Shown one piece after another: positions 20,509 through 30,795 of a stretch of DNA of 64,000 bases. Origin of the DNA: Diploptera punctata. Lineage: Eukaryota; Arthropoda; Insecta; Blattodea; Blaberidae. Position numbers and translations under genes: made by a program. The notes below the pieces were generated by a model. It saw only the letters and a program-made list of their open reading frames with translations, made no database searches and was not told where the DNA came from. The stretch spans positions 62,001 to 126,000 of the forward strand of contig JASPKZ010007301.1 of the NCBI GenBank assembly GCA_030220185.1. The letters run 5' to 3'. How positions within the stretch are numbered: position 1 is the stretch's first letter; every line of letters starts with the position of its first letter.

Positions 20509-22047
20509 ACTAACTCACTGGCACTATCGAACCCTTAGGTTCATGGCCGCGCGGTCATAAGCTCTCCCTATCCTGAGCTTAAAATGTTCCAATCATTCTC
20601 TGTAAAATCTACTTCCCTAAAATCAGGGTTAATATTATTCTCCCACCTCATTCTTGGTCTACCAACTGGGTGTTTTCCCTCTGTTTTCCTACAAGAAGCT
20701 TCCATGCACGTCTTTCATTCCCCATGAGTGCCACATGCCCTGCCCATCACAGACTATACGAGACTTCATCATCATCATCATCATCATCATCATCTTCATG
20801 GTAGATCATTGGCCTGTTCCGCTCTCAGAATTAATCTTCCCATCGTCTTCTAGGATGTCCCCACATCCCTATAGCCTAATCGTTTCACTAGGAATGTGGT
20901 TTCTTAGATTATATCCTGCAACGTATCTGAGGAACTTCATCTCTGACGTTTCTAGTAATCTTCAGTCTGAGCTATTCATGGCCCAATTCTCTGATCCATA
21001 TGTCACAATGGGAACTGCCATTACCTTATAAAACTTTAGCATTGTTTCGTTTGTTGTTTTTGTTTGTAGTGTCCTTTTAATAGTCCCACACATACTTTGA
21101 AATTTATAATTCTTTTCATTATATCATTTTCCCAATTGTAAGATATGTTACATCCTAAATATTTAAAACTCTATACTTGTTCGATAATGTCATCGTTCAA
21201 AACAATTTTCGATCGAACTGCATACTTTACCCGAAAGGCCATTGTTTTTGTTTTCTTCGTTGAAATCTTGAGATTATATTTCTCCATGGTTTTCTTGAGC
21301 AGTAAAAGAGACTTAACTGTTCTTATTACATCTGGCTTCTTATAAAGACCATGTAGTTCACTGTTATGTAGACTTCTCCATTCACCTGTCCATCTCTCTT
21401 TGGTCCAAAACTTTTCCTAAGAACTTTATTCTCAAATACTTGTGATCTCCTTTCCTCCCTTAAAGTAAGAGCCCATGTTTCGCATTCATATAATATAACT
21501 GGTAGAATAACAGTTTTATATACTTTCAGTTTAACGCTTTTAGAAAGGAGTTGGGACAAGAGTCCCTGTAATGCATAATAGTTTGCATTTCCAGAATTGA
21601 GCCTGTGTTTAATTTCTTTGTGCATCTCATTCCTATTTGTGATTATTGTTCCTAGGTATTTGAATTCAGCCACTTCTTCAAAATTTCCCTCATTCGCCAT
21701 TACCTGTACATTTCCATTATATAATGTATTTCTACGTGTGACCATACATTTAGTTTTATTGGCATTTACTTCCGGTCCCAATTATTTAGTGTTACTCAAT
21801 TGTGTGTGCGTGTTTGCCCTTAGTATCTCCTCGCTATCGCCCAATAGTACTACATCATCAGCATAAACTAACAGCTTATTAATACCATTGAGTTGTAGGC
21901 CTTCTTCATCCTCTAAAGATTTAATGGCATGCTCTAGTACAAAATTAAATAGTAGAGGAGATAGTGCATCTCCTTGCTTCAATTCATTATGAATTTTAAA
22001 AGTATCCGAAAACTGTTTACCTACACTCACTTCAGTGAACAACACGA
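20509..22047 (-). mobile_element. LINE-A copy with RT core, split by a LINE-F insertion
   Basis: The 3' part is 20509-20766 and the 5' part 21304-22047. The 5' part has a 151-codon frame (21326-21781) reading KTKCMVTRRNTLYNGN, EFKYLGTIITNRNEMHKEIK, ILYECETWALTLREERR and FGPKRDG. A second frame (21782-22045) has VGKQFSDTFKIHNELKQGDA, LSPLLFNFVLEHAIKSL and LLVYADDVVLLGDSEEIL. The RT catalytic YADD (21854-21865) is intact here. The copy ends in the RT domain and abuts satellite block 4. Confidence 0.9.
20765..21305 (-). mobile_element. LINE-F fragment nested in LINE-A
   Basis: Minus-strand translation with several stops shows KIVLNDDIIEQV, FKYLGCNISYNWENDI and a C-terminal region related to the LINE-E frame at 41855. 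Its 3' end carries a (GAT)n tail (20767-20793 on the plus strand as CATCAT). The word GAGACTT of the host LINE-A occurs on both sides (about 20760 and 21309), consistent with a short target-site duplication. Confidence 0.75.
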
Positions 22048-23070
22048 GTTCGGGATTTCTAACGGAAAAATTCCGTCCTACAGCTCAAATTTAAAGATTT
22101 AATATTTCTACGCTATAATCTTGATATTTCAGTTTTTTTTCGAAATTTTGAAAATTACAAAAATTCACTGTACACGGTTTGTTCGAGATTTTTAATGAAA
22201 AAACACGACCTACATCTCAAATTTCCTCATTATATATTCCAGGCCTATAATGCTTGTGATTTTAACAAAACATAAAAAAATTTCAAATATTGAAAACCGC
22301 AAAATTTCAATCTACAGCGTGTGTTCGGGAATTCAAATGCATAAACTCTGGCCTACAACCTAAATTTACGGTTATATATTCCTAGGCTATAATCAAGGTG
22401 TTTTTAATAAAAATTACATTTCTTTAAATTTGAAATTTTCAAATATTCACACTGCAGGGTGTTTTCAAGGTTTATAATGCAAAAATTCCGACCTACAACC
22501 AAAATTTCCCGATTGTATATTCTAAGGCGTAGTGTTACAAATTAAAATTTTCGAAATTCTGAAAGGCGTCGCCTTACATCCCAAATTTTCTGATTTATAT
22601 TCTAAGTATTTCTAGTAAAAATGTCAAGTTTTCTAAATTTTGAAAACTTTAAATATCGCTCTACAGGGTGTGTTCGGGATTTCTAATGCAAAAAAATCCG
22701 CCCTACATCCCAAATTTTCCGAGTTTTATATTCCAAGGCTATAATTTTCGCGTTTTAACAAAAATGTCAAAATATCTTCAATTTTTAAAAACTTAAAATA
22801 TCACTTAAAACATCATTCTACTGTATGTGTTCGGATTTTCTAATGAAGAAAAATCCGACCTACATAGCATATTTCCCGATTGTATATTCCAATCCTATAG
22901 TCCTAGTGTTTAGTAAATAGTCAACATTTTCTAAATTTTTAAAACAGAAAATTCGTCCTACATTGTGTGTTAGGGATTTCTAATGCAAAAAATCCGGCGT
23001 ACATCCCAATTTCCCTGCTACATATTTATATACTGTATATTATATAATATACATTTATATATTATGTTCT
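22048..23070 (+). repeat. Satellite S1, block 4a
   Basis: It begins GAGTTCGGGATTTCTAACGG and runs through about seven monomers to GGCGTACATCCCAATTTCCC near 22995-23010, followed by a TA-rich stretch. Same orientation as all earlier blocks. Confidence 0.88.
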
Positions 23071-23380
23071 TTTAGGAAAATCCAAGGAGCAAGTCCTCCG
23101 GGAGGCACTTCAAGCCGCGGATCCCGAGTCTGAAGATTTTCAGGCTCGTAAAAGATCCTTAAGCCCGAATGAAAAGCCCTCTAAACAAAATTTACCGAAT
23201 TTTCCCGTCCTAGTACTACCTTGGTTTCCTAGATATCAGTATGAGGGCGGAACGCTGACCACGGACCACTCAAATGACATCTATACGAAAACAAGTGTAA
23301 CTAAATTAGTATGTTCAAATTCTTCCCTGTAGGGGAGAACGCCTAAATCTCTGTTAAGGGAAAACATGGGCTTACAACAA
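23071..23380 (+). mobile_element. SINE-C copy lacking the tRNA head
   Basis: It starts within the body (GGAAAATCCAAGGAGCAAGT, CCTCCGGGAGGCACTTCAAG) and keeps a longer 3' part than most copies, including GGACCACTCAAATGACATCT and CCTGTAGGGGAGAACGCCTA, shared inverted with 27955-28356. The 5' 80 bp or so are missing. Confidence 0.8.
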
Positions 23381-23510
23381 GAAGTACAAATGTCAAAATT
23401 TTAAAAACTTAAAAATCACTCTATGGGGCGAGTTCGGGATTGCTAAAGCATAAAATCCGGCCTACATCCCAAATTTTCTGATTGTATTACCCAAATATAT
23501 AGTATTTAAC
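23381..23510 (+). repeat. Satellite S1, block 4b
   Basis: About one monomer (TGGGGCGAGTTCGGGATTGC, GGCCTACATCCCAAATTTTC). Confidence 0.8.
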
Positions 23511-23600
23511 TAACATTAACTGATTGCATTATAGATCGTAATATAATAGATATTATCTTTTTGATACAATTTTTATTTAGTATTTAATATTAGAGTTAAT

Positions 23601-23996
23601 GTCCACCGCTGTGGTCTCGGGGTAGCGTGCAGCCTTGTTACGCAGCGGGGCCCGGGTTCGATCCCCGGCCGGGACAGTTTTCCTGGGTGAGGATTTATCG
23701 GGGTTTTTCCTCACCTGTAAGACAAATGTCAGGAAAACTTTAAGGCCCAAACGGTCACCGAAATCATACGACCATCGCAATCATCATCATTCATATTCAT
23801 CTTAGGTTAAGCTTACGATTAGGGACTCTCCTGGCGCACCACTATCATCATCATCATCATCCATAATATCATCGGGGCAACGTAACCCCGCCTTCCAGGT
23901 GCCCCAACCTCAGAAGTGGGTTACAAGTACGCCATTCCAGGAGAGAACACCAGGAATGTCGAAAGACAACCTGGGGCATTTGAAAAAATAAAAAAA
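23601..23996 (+). mobile_element. SINE-D (subtype D1), full length with 14-bp target-site duplication
   Basis: The tRNA-like head is GTCCACCGCTGTGGTCTCGG, GGTAGCGTGCAGCCTTG and GGGTTCGATCCCCGG (B box GGTTCGATCCC). The body has GTAAGACAAATGTCAGGAAA, CAAACGGTC, (CAT)n, GCCCCAACCTCAGAAGTGGG and CAGGAGAGAACACC. It ends in an A-rich tail. ATATTAGAGTTAAT flanks it at 23587-23600 and 23997-24010. It is a good reference copy for the family. Confidence 0.92.
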
Positions 23997-24114
23997 ATAT
24001 TAGAGTTAATTGAGATTGTTATATTCTGATGTAACATGTTTGTCCTGGTGAGTGGAAGAGAAGGCCACATGGCCTTAACTCCACCAGGCTAAATAAATAA
24101 ATCTAAATCTATTG

Positions 24115-24325
24115 ATTTTTTACTTAAATTGTCAAATATATTCGAATTTTACATAATTTCAGTCTACAGGGTGTGCCCTGGATTTATATTACAAACAACA
24201 AATCCGCCATAAATCCCATATTTCGCGATTGTATTATGCAAGTCTATAATCTTGGTATTTCTAGTAAAAGTGTCAAAATTTTAGAAATTTTGTGTAACTT
24301 CAAAAATTCACTCTACATTTTAAAT
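24115..24325 (+). repeat. Satellite S1, block 5 (right-most)
   Basis: About one and a half monomers (TCAGTCTACAGGGTGTGCCC, CATATTTCGCGATTGTATTA). No further monomers are seen to the right, so this is the right edge of the array in the window. Confidence 0.8.
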
Positions 24326-24620
24326 ACAATTATTAAATATAGACACTCCATATTTTCTGATAAAGAGATTGAAACACATTATAAATGTTTTGAAGAGAAG
24401 AAGTAACATCCTATTATCTGAAGACTAAAAAAATTAAAAATGTTATCTATTTTATTTTGAAGATATAGACCCTGTATCTAAATTGCAATTTTAGTTGATT
24501 GCATTAAAGGTTGCTAACTATAGGGAAGGCAAAATTTATTTGTATTTGCTTTTGCAGATATTTTAAAACACAAAAGTTAATTTAACGTTTTTTTTTCTCT
24601 TCATTCCACTGATGATTCAA
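24326..24620. other. AT-rich DNA, nothing recognised
   Basis: No gene or repeat recognised. Confidence 0.5.
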
Positions 24621-24738
24621 TTCCTCTTCCTGAAATTCTGATTAATATTATTTTCCCACTTAATTTATCACCAACCTACTGGGCCCTTTGCTACACGTCG
24701 TAATGCCCCTCTTTCATTTCCCATTCGTGCCTTATGGT
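24621..24738 (-). mobile_element. LINE-A, highly degenerate short fragment
   Basis: TTAATATTATTTTCCCACTT, CAACCTACTGGGC and CCCTCTTTCATTTCCCATTC match the minus-strand LINE-A C-terminal region with many differences. Confidence 0.6.
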
Positions 24739-24739
24739 A

Positions 24740-24812
<73 letters not shown>

Positions 24813-24822
24813 ATGTGTGTGT
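24739..24822. repeat. Compound (TA)n(TG)n microsatellite
   Basis: About 16 TA units are followed by about 20 TG units. Confidence 0.95.
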
Positions 24823-24824
24823 AT

Positions 24825-25115
24825 GTAACGTAGCGCTCTAGCGGGAGCATTTTTTTTTCGGAATAGCAATAAATAAAAAAATTCGTTAACCAGAAAAATC
24901 GGATTATTGCAAGTAGTTCACCTGAAACGAAAATTTAAAAATGCTCTGTCGATCAGAATTTCCTATTTTTGCAACAAACTCAGTACACGCCATTGGATTA
25001 AAACCTGGAACTAATACTCTAAAAATCAGCGAAACCCGACTATCAGAAGTGGGGGTTTACCTGAAACCCGAAATTTAAAAAAAATACCTCTAGCACCCAC
25101 CAGGTTTCCTTTGTC
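24825..25115 (+). repeat. Dispersed repeat R (CTCTAGCGG family), copy 1
   Basis: Contains TAGCGCTCTAGCGGGAGCAT, GTTCACCTGAAACGAAAATT, ATCAGCGAAACCCGACTATC and TTTACCTGAAACCCGAAAT. The same words in the same order occur at 35315-35540, and CCGCTCTAGCGGCCGAAAAT occurs near 32790. Identity unknown. Confidence 0.65.
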
Positions 25116-25312
25116 GCAATATATTTACTCAATTTAATTAACCTTAAATATGAAATGTATCCTGTAAGAAGATGCACTGGTTTAACTTAATCTTTTTAAA
25201 AAATCAATGTAAAATGAATCTTTTAAACATATTTCTTTTATACAATATTATGCAATAATTTACTGTTATGCGTGGTATGTTTTTACTGAAATCCGACACA
25301 TTTAATTAACGT

Positions 25313-25645
25313 GGTGAAAGTAATTGAGTTTCGCCAATTTAAGAGGTAACAAAATAAATATATATTCCCTAAACCATCACAATTGGACCTTGAATTCGAT
25401 TTGGTGAGACATTTGCTTAATTTATTAAGTTACTGAGTGACGGAATCTTGTTTGCCCACAAATGTCAAGTAGGTGGCATATGTAACCGAGTTTCACCATT
25501 TTAAGAGGTAAAAAAAAAATGAATGTGTATATATATTCCCTAAACCAGAAAAATTGGACCTTGAATTCGATTTGGTGAGAAATTCGCTTGGTTTACTAAG
25601 TTACTGTGTGACGGAATTTTTGTTTCCCCACAAATGTCAAATAGC
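25313..25645 (+). repeat. Tandem duplication, two units of about 170 bp
   Basis: Unit 1 (25313-25480) and unit 2 (25481-25645) share GAGTTTC.CCA.TTTAAGAGGT, TATATTCCCTAAACCA, AATTGGACCTTGAATTCGAT, TTGGTGAGA and CCCACAAATGTCAA. Unit 2 differs by about 10-15 percent by eye. A LINE-A fragment begins just after unit 2. Confidence 0.85.
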
Positions 25646-25790
25646 TCACTTATGTAGTTTTCCCCATTCGCCTGTCTGTTAGTCTCTCTTTGCTCCAAGA
25701 AGTTTCCTAAACACTATTCTCAAATAGTAGTAATCTTTTGTCCTCTCTTAAAGTAAGAGACCACGTTTCGCATCCAAACAATTGAAAGAA
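25646..25790 (-). mobile_element. LINE-A internal fragment
   Basis: TTATGTAGTTTTCCCCATTC, CTGTCTGTTAGTCTCTCTTT and CTTAAAGTAAGAGACCACGT match the region encoding GEWRRL..., PKRDEQT and TLTLRE on the minus strand. Both termini are missing. Confidence 0.8.
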
Positions 25791-26284
25791 GCAATAATCA
25801 TAAGGCCTACCATTAAAATTACTGATATAACTGTAATTTATTCCCTAAGTAAATTGATTTAAAAAACTTACCTCCTACTCGCTCATTTGAAGAACTCTTA
25901 CTCTCATCTGAAAAAAAAACAAAAAAGTACACGCTGAAACACCGGAGCCATAACAATATATTTAGGGACTCTCAGAGAAAATGGGCAAATGGGGATAGTG
26001 GATGCACCAAGGCATTTTATTTCAAAATGTATATTAAAAATCTGCAAATACGTCTTAATATAATAGAAATACGTCTTTTGTTTCAGACTTAATGTAAACT
26101 CGTCATAATACACATTTAAATCATCTTCACGTAAAAAAAAAAAAAAAGAAAGAAAATTGAATAAAAATGTGTTTCGTTATATTCTGTTTTAAATATGTTG
26201 CCCAAATAGTATTCATCAATCTTTGATACTATCGGTAATATAATTTCGTTTTTCTTAATAATAGTATTTCCGTTTGTAAAATCA

Positions 26285-26380
26285 CACACAAACACACACA
26301 CACACACACACAAACACACAAACGAACACGCATGCAAACAAACAAACAAACAAACAAACACACATACACACACAAATAAA
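26285..26380. repeat. (CA)n / (CAAA)n simple repeat
   Basis: An imperfect run of ACACAC and ACAAACAAAC units; it produces a spurious Cys/Val/Phe-rich frame on the minus strand. Confidence 0.92.
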
Positions 26381-26454
26381 AACAAATAGGTGTTTAAAAA
26401 TATATAGGCAACTTATGTAATTCAAGCAATGCTGTTTGGTACTTTTTATCAGCC

Positions 26455-26535
26455 ATGAACTCTATGGCGCAACAGAGGCTCAGAAGGCCATTGGCCTATA
26501 AGTTGGCTGCTGGTTTGTCAGCTTTGGCGACCTAT
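26455..26535 (+). mobile_element. Possible fragment related to the SINE-E 3' region
   Basis: CTCTATGGCGCAACAGAGGC and GGCCATTGGCCTATAAGTTG, then GCTGCTGG resemble 54440-54500 (CTCTTGGCGCGACAGGCCTA, GCCTACCACCCGGCTGCTGG). The match is only partial and no tRNA-like head is present. Confidence 0.35.
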
Positions 26536-26939
26536 AAATTTAGGAAGCTTTATTCATGTATTAATGTATTGTTTTTATTTATTTATTCAGCGACTATCTA
26601 TATCCGTACATTCCAACATGGAGCCTATATTTTTTGTGTGAATATTCTGACGATTTTTAGGTCATAAAAATCCTATTCCTACTAATGATAAAACAAGCCT
26701 CGAAAGGCCTGCTAGGTGTTTACTGAAATTATAACTAGTTAAGAGGACTGAGATTTCAAGTTCAGTACATATTTTAGTATTTTTTCAACCATTGAAGCTA
26801 AAATAGTTACGCTCTTTCTTTTAGCGAATAACAGGTGGTTACCCCGCATCGTCTGAAATAGTCCCTAAATAGGCAACTAAGGTAATTCTTGCATGGTAAT
26901 GTCCGCTAAATTTTGTATAGACGTTATAATTCAGACTTA

Positions 26940-27110
26940 GGTTCTTTAAGGAGCCCGAAAATCTTTAGACTCAGGACCCAGGATTAAAATCACTTGAGAC
27001 AAGTTTTTCAATACTAAAAATATCCATCGAGTTTGGAAGGGTTTGAAACCGTCACCCTCGGGACCACAGACATGAAACTTAAATCCTGCTCCACCGAGGG
27101 TAATGTTTGT
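26940..27110 (-). mobile_element. SINE-C copy, highly degenerate
   Basis: AGCCCGAAAATCTTTAGACT, ATCCATCGAGTTTGGAAGGG and ACCCTCGGGACCACAGA follow the minus-strand order of SINE-C, with the CCTCCGG block lost. Confidence 0.6.
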
Positions 27111-27689
27111 TTACTGTTTATTATCATTTTTAAATGTTTCATATAGTACATACTATTTTTAAACACCTTATCCTAAAAAAAAAAACATACAAACAACTAA
27201 ACAACTATAGAAAAAAATGAAACCATGCACACCATACAAACGGAAACTTGAAATTCAACGCATGTTAAATGATACCCAGAAATACAAAAATAAATGAATC
27301 CATAACATTAAATATACGAAGAGCTAACATAAACTGAACTGTTATTGCAATTACAGTCATATCGTTAGCCTGAGTTATTCCTCGGATCTTATTTTCACTT
27401 TTCTTAACCAAATTCCGTACCTCTCATATCAAATAACTACTCAGTTTTCGTTACGAGGCTGGATGAACTCCGTTAAACGCCCCACATATAAAGAAATATT
27501 ACTGTAACATAGCCGGAAATCGAACGCATTATCCCTAGACATACTAACAGTTATCTGGGATATATTGTTGATTTATCTGGACGACGAAGTCTCGAACAAT
27601 TTTGCACAGAGGTATCTTATTTCAGGCTTCATGTTCTTTCATGTTCCATAAATTTACGACTTGTTACCGAAAAAGATATCCTCATATCT

Positions 27690-28540
27690 AACTAACTCAC
27701 TGGCATCAATGAACCCGAAGGTTCATGGCCGCGTGAACGTATGCTCCCCATGCATATCTATCCTGACATAACATTTTCAATTCAACCGCTATATAATTCG
27801 CCTCCTCAAATTATATTTATTATTATCATTCTCCCATTTCATTCCTGGGTTACCTAGAGGGCGCTTTCTACTGGTTTTTCCTACAAGGAGTATCTATGCC
27901 CTCTTTCATCGCCCATTCGTGCCACATGTCCTACAATCTCAGTCTACGATACTTTGTATTGTATTGTATTGTAAGCCTATGTTTTCCCTATACAGAGATT
28001 TAGACGCTCTCCCCCTACAGGGAAGAATTTGAACCATATTAATTTAGTTACATTTGTTTTCGTATAGCTGTCATTTTTGAGTGGTCCGTGGTCAGCGTTC
28101 CGCCTCATACTGACATCTAGGAAACCAAGGTAGTACTAGGACGGGAAAATTCGGTAAATTTTGCTTAGAGGCCTTTTCATTCAGGCTTAAGGATTTTTTA
28201 CGAGCCTGAAAATCTTCAGACTCGGGACCCACGGCTTAAAGTCCCTCCCGGAGGACTTGCTCCTTGGATTTTTCCGTCCTAAAAAATCCATCGACCCCGG
28301 CCGGGTTTAAACCCGCGACCCTCGGGACCAGACGCAAGGAGCATAACCACTAGTCCACGATACTTAACTGTTCGTATTATATCTGATTTCTTATAAAGAT
28401 CATGTAGCTCATTGCACTGTTGTGTAGTCTCTTCATTCACCTATCTCATTCGTTTCTCTTTGGTACAAACATTTCCTTAAGAACTTTATTTTAAAATACT
28501 CGTAATCTTTTCTCCTCCCTTATACTAATAGAACAACCGG
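27690..28540 (-). mobile_element. LINE-A copy interrupted by a SINE-C
   Basis: The 3' end at 27690 (TAACTAACTCACTGGC, tail GTTAGTTA on the minus strand) runs to 27954. The copy resumes at 28357 and continues to about 28540 (TTAACTGTTCGTATTATATC, TGTAGTCTCTTCATTCACCT). The frame is destroyed by indels. Confidence 0.85.
27955..28356 (-). mobile_element. SINE-C, full length, nested in LINE-A with 9-bp target-site duplication
   Basis: ACGATACTT flanks it at 27946-27954 and 28357-28365. On the minus strand the head (TCGTGGACTAGTGGTTATGC, GGTCGCGGGTTTAAACCCGG) is followed by the body and ends in a (TACAA)n tail (plus strand TTGTATTGTATTGTA, 27955-27972). This copy defines both ends of the family, about 400 bp. 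Confidence 0.92.
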
Positions 28541-29740
28541 ATTTTATATATATATTTTTTTTTTCACAGAGTAATACTAATGTTGAAAGCAAAAGTTGTT
28601 TTTGCACTCAAGATTTGAAAGTACTCATATTTTATCATTATATTCTTTACAGACGCTTTTTAAATTCTATATTTATAGATTTTTATAATCTGTGATCATA
28701 TTGCGTCTATTTTTTATGATACTATGGAAATGTGAATATGATGAAATGGGACCTCATAATGGAATTCAAACCCATCGTTTGTTTTGACAACTGATTGAAA
28801 AGAAACGATAAAAAATAAGAAAAAAATATCAATAAAAACTGAGGTTTGTACACATTAGGTAACTCCTGAATATGATTATCTAACCCTATTCCTTGAGCCA
28901 ACGTGTTCTCTCTTCTCTACAATTTGGGCAACACTTCATGCCTTAGAATGCATCCACTCTCTGAGCATCCCTAATTCAGTACAGAATCACAATCAGGGAT
29001 CAATTTTTTTTCTTCTATTTTTATTTAAGTATATTTAAAATCTTTATTTTGTATTTACACTACAAATAAATTTTGAGTAATTTACGCACCAAAAGTTAAC
29101 ATAGAACCCCAAAAAAATAATGCATCTACATGAATAAATTATTATTACTTTTCCATTGATCCTTGATATATTTGGGGAGAACATAAAAGTGGAGTCCTAT
29201 CAAATACTTACGACTTTTAAATCAATTTACAACCATAATCTATCTTCAAACTCCTCTGATTAATCTTCGTTTAGTTAATTTTAGTGAACAAATCAATTCT
29301 TTATACTTCTCTATTATTTTTTCTTCCTTCATACTTGCAAAGATAAAGAATATTTTGTTTTCAACACACATACCTTTATGTACCATTACATATAGACGCT
29401 ATGGCATTTATTATATGTCCTCCGAAATGTGTTGTACCCAGAGGGCTGTATTGTCCATTTATCCATCATTTCTACAAGACGTTTTTTTTTCTATGTTTTT
29501 CAGACGTTTCAACATATTTGCTCACATAGTGTCTAGACTTGTATATCTGCTTCTCTTATTTTATTTTTATTCACGGACACAGAACATCTAGCATCAAATG
29601 GCGTCCGAAATGTGATTTTTTACTTTCATTTTATTTCAGATGCTTAAACATATTTGAGCAGAATTATTTAGTCATAGAGTACCTAGTTCAGTATAATTAT
29701 ATAACGTAAAATTTCCATTTTATACTGTGGAAAACCAATG
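28541..29740. other. AT-rich DNA, nothing recognised
   Basis: Contains poly-T and poly-A runs and no convincing open frame. A frame at 29355-29591 lacks any family features. Possible distant tRNA-like wording near 28770 is too weak to call. Confidence 0.5.
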
Positions 29741-29893
29741 TACAACGAATGAATCGTAATAGACTTCCAAAAGTCACGCTTCAATACCGTCTTCAAGGGA
29801 AGAGATCCTTGGAACGTCCTAGAAAAAGACGGACCAAGGATGTTTCACTAAAACAGTAACATGATTTGGGACTTGTTTGGAATATGATGATGA
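29741..29893 (+). mobile_element. LINE C-terminus, short fragment with (ATG)n tail
   Basis: The segment translates to RLPKVTLQYRLQGKRSLERP followed by RKRRTKDVSLKQ and stop. This is the PK..L.YRP.GKR..GRPRKRW end of LINE polyproteins (compare LINE-G at 57118). A short ATGATGATG run at about 29883 would be its tail. Confidence 0.6.
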
Positions 29894-30689
29894 CGAATTT
29901 CCATTTTATTCTTGTTTATGAACGGTTTGACAAGTAAAGACATTTCGTGATATGATAATTAGCTACATCTAGTTGAGTTTTTTTTTCTAAACGCGATGTC
30001 ATGAAAAAGATGATTCCTTGGAATCAAATTTGAACTAAAAAAAAAAATAAAAACAAAGTTTTGTCGGACCGGGTATCACATTATATGTAATGAAAACTAT
30101 ATTGTTATTTAAATTCGTATAAAAACGGTAACGAAATTCGTAATATACCATATGCATTAACTAATTCACTCAATGTCCCTATGGAACTTCGGAAGTTAAT
30201 GACCGCTCAAACATTTGCTTTAAACAATAAAAATAAACTTTAATAAATAAAAAGTTTCATTTATCTGATCACAGTCTCCGATATGGCACTTGGACAATTA
30301 AAATGTACCAAGCTAACAAGTTGGATTATTGGAGAAAATCATCGCAGAAGTCAAGAGTAGAAAAAAATTAGAAACGTTGAAATCAAGAAAATATATAAAG
30401 AGTTGATTCTACCGAGGTTTGAACGCTCAAGGCCGATTTGTTCAACTGTTGAAATGCAATTTCGAATGAACTATGAAATTACATGCACTAAAATAAATAA
30501 ATGGTCATGAAATAATATTTATAAACTCTCATCAAATGGTGGATTAGAAATTTCGTAACATAGTTTTCAATATTATGGTCATAAAATTAGACATTAAAAA
30601 TAAATTAAATAAATAAATAACGAAATTCTTAATTTATCATCTGCATTAGAGACTAAAAATAAAAAATTAAATAAATCAAAAAATAATTA
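29894..30689. other. AT-rich DNA, nothing recognised
   Basis: Several short (AAAT) runs. No gene is supported. Confidence 0.5.
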
Positions 30690-30694
30690 AAATA

Positions 30695-30795
30695 CATTTA
30701 AAAAAATAGAGCTGGAACGGGGTTTGAACTCTGTACCTTTAGAATAATAGCACAACGCTCTAACTGCCTGAGCTACTAAACTTAACCGGCTAATT
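30695..30795 (-). pseudogene. tRNA-like sequence (pseudogene or SINE head)
   Basis: The minus strand carries TAGCTCAGGCAGTTAGAGCG (A-box/D-arm form) and GAGTTCAAACCCCG (B box) at tRNA-like spacing, with A-rich or T-rich flanks. Stems are imperfect and I cannot assign an anticodon. No second copy is seen here. Confidence 0.5.

Noticed and set aside
24739..24850. His/Thr and Ile/Tyr repeat protein
   Set aside because: Translation of the (TA)n(TG)n microsatellite.
27490..27570. tRNA-like words (GCGTTCGATTTCC on the minus strand)
   Set aside because: Only a B-box-like string; no A box or cloverleaf could be drawn.
28750..28800. Possible degenerate tRNA-like B box (GGAATTCAAACCCAT)
   Set aside because: Too short and isolated to support.
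29355..29591. 78-codon frame rich in F, Y and L
   Set aside because: No signal peptide pattern, domain or second copy; chance in AT-rich DNA.
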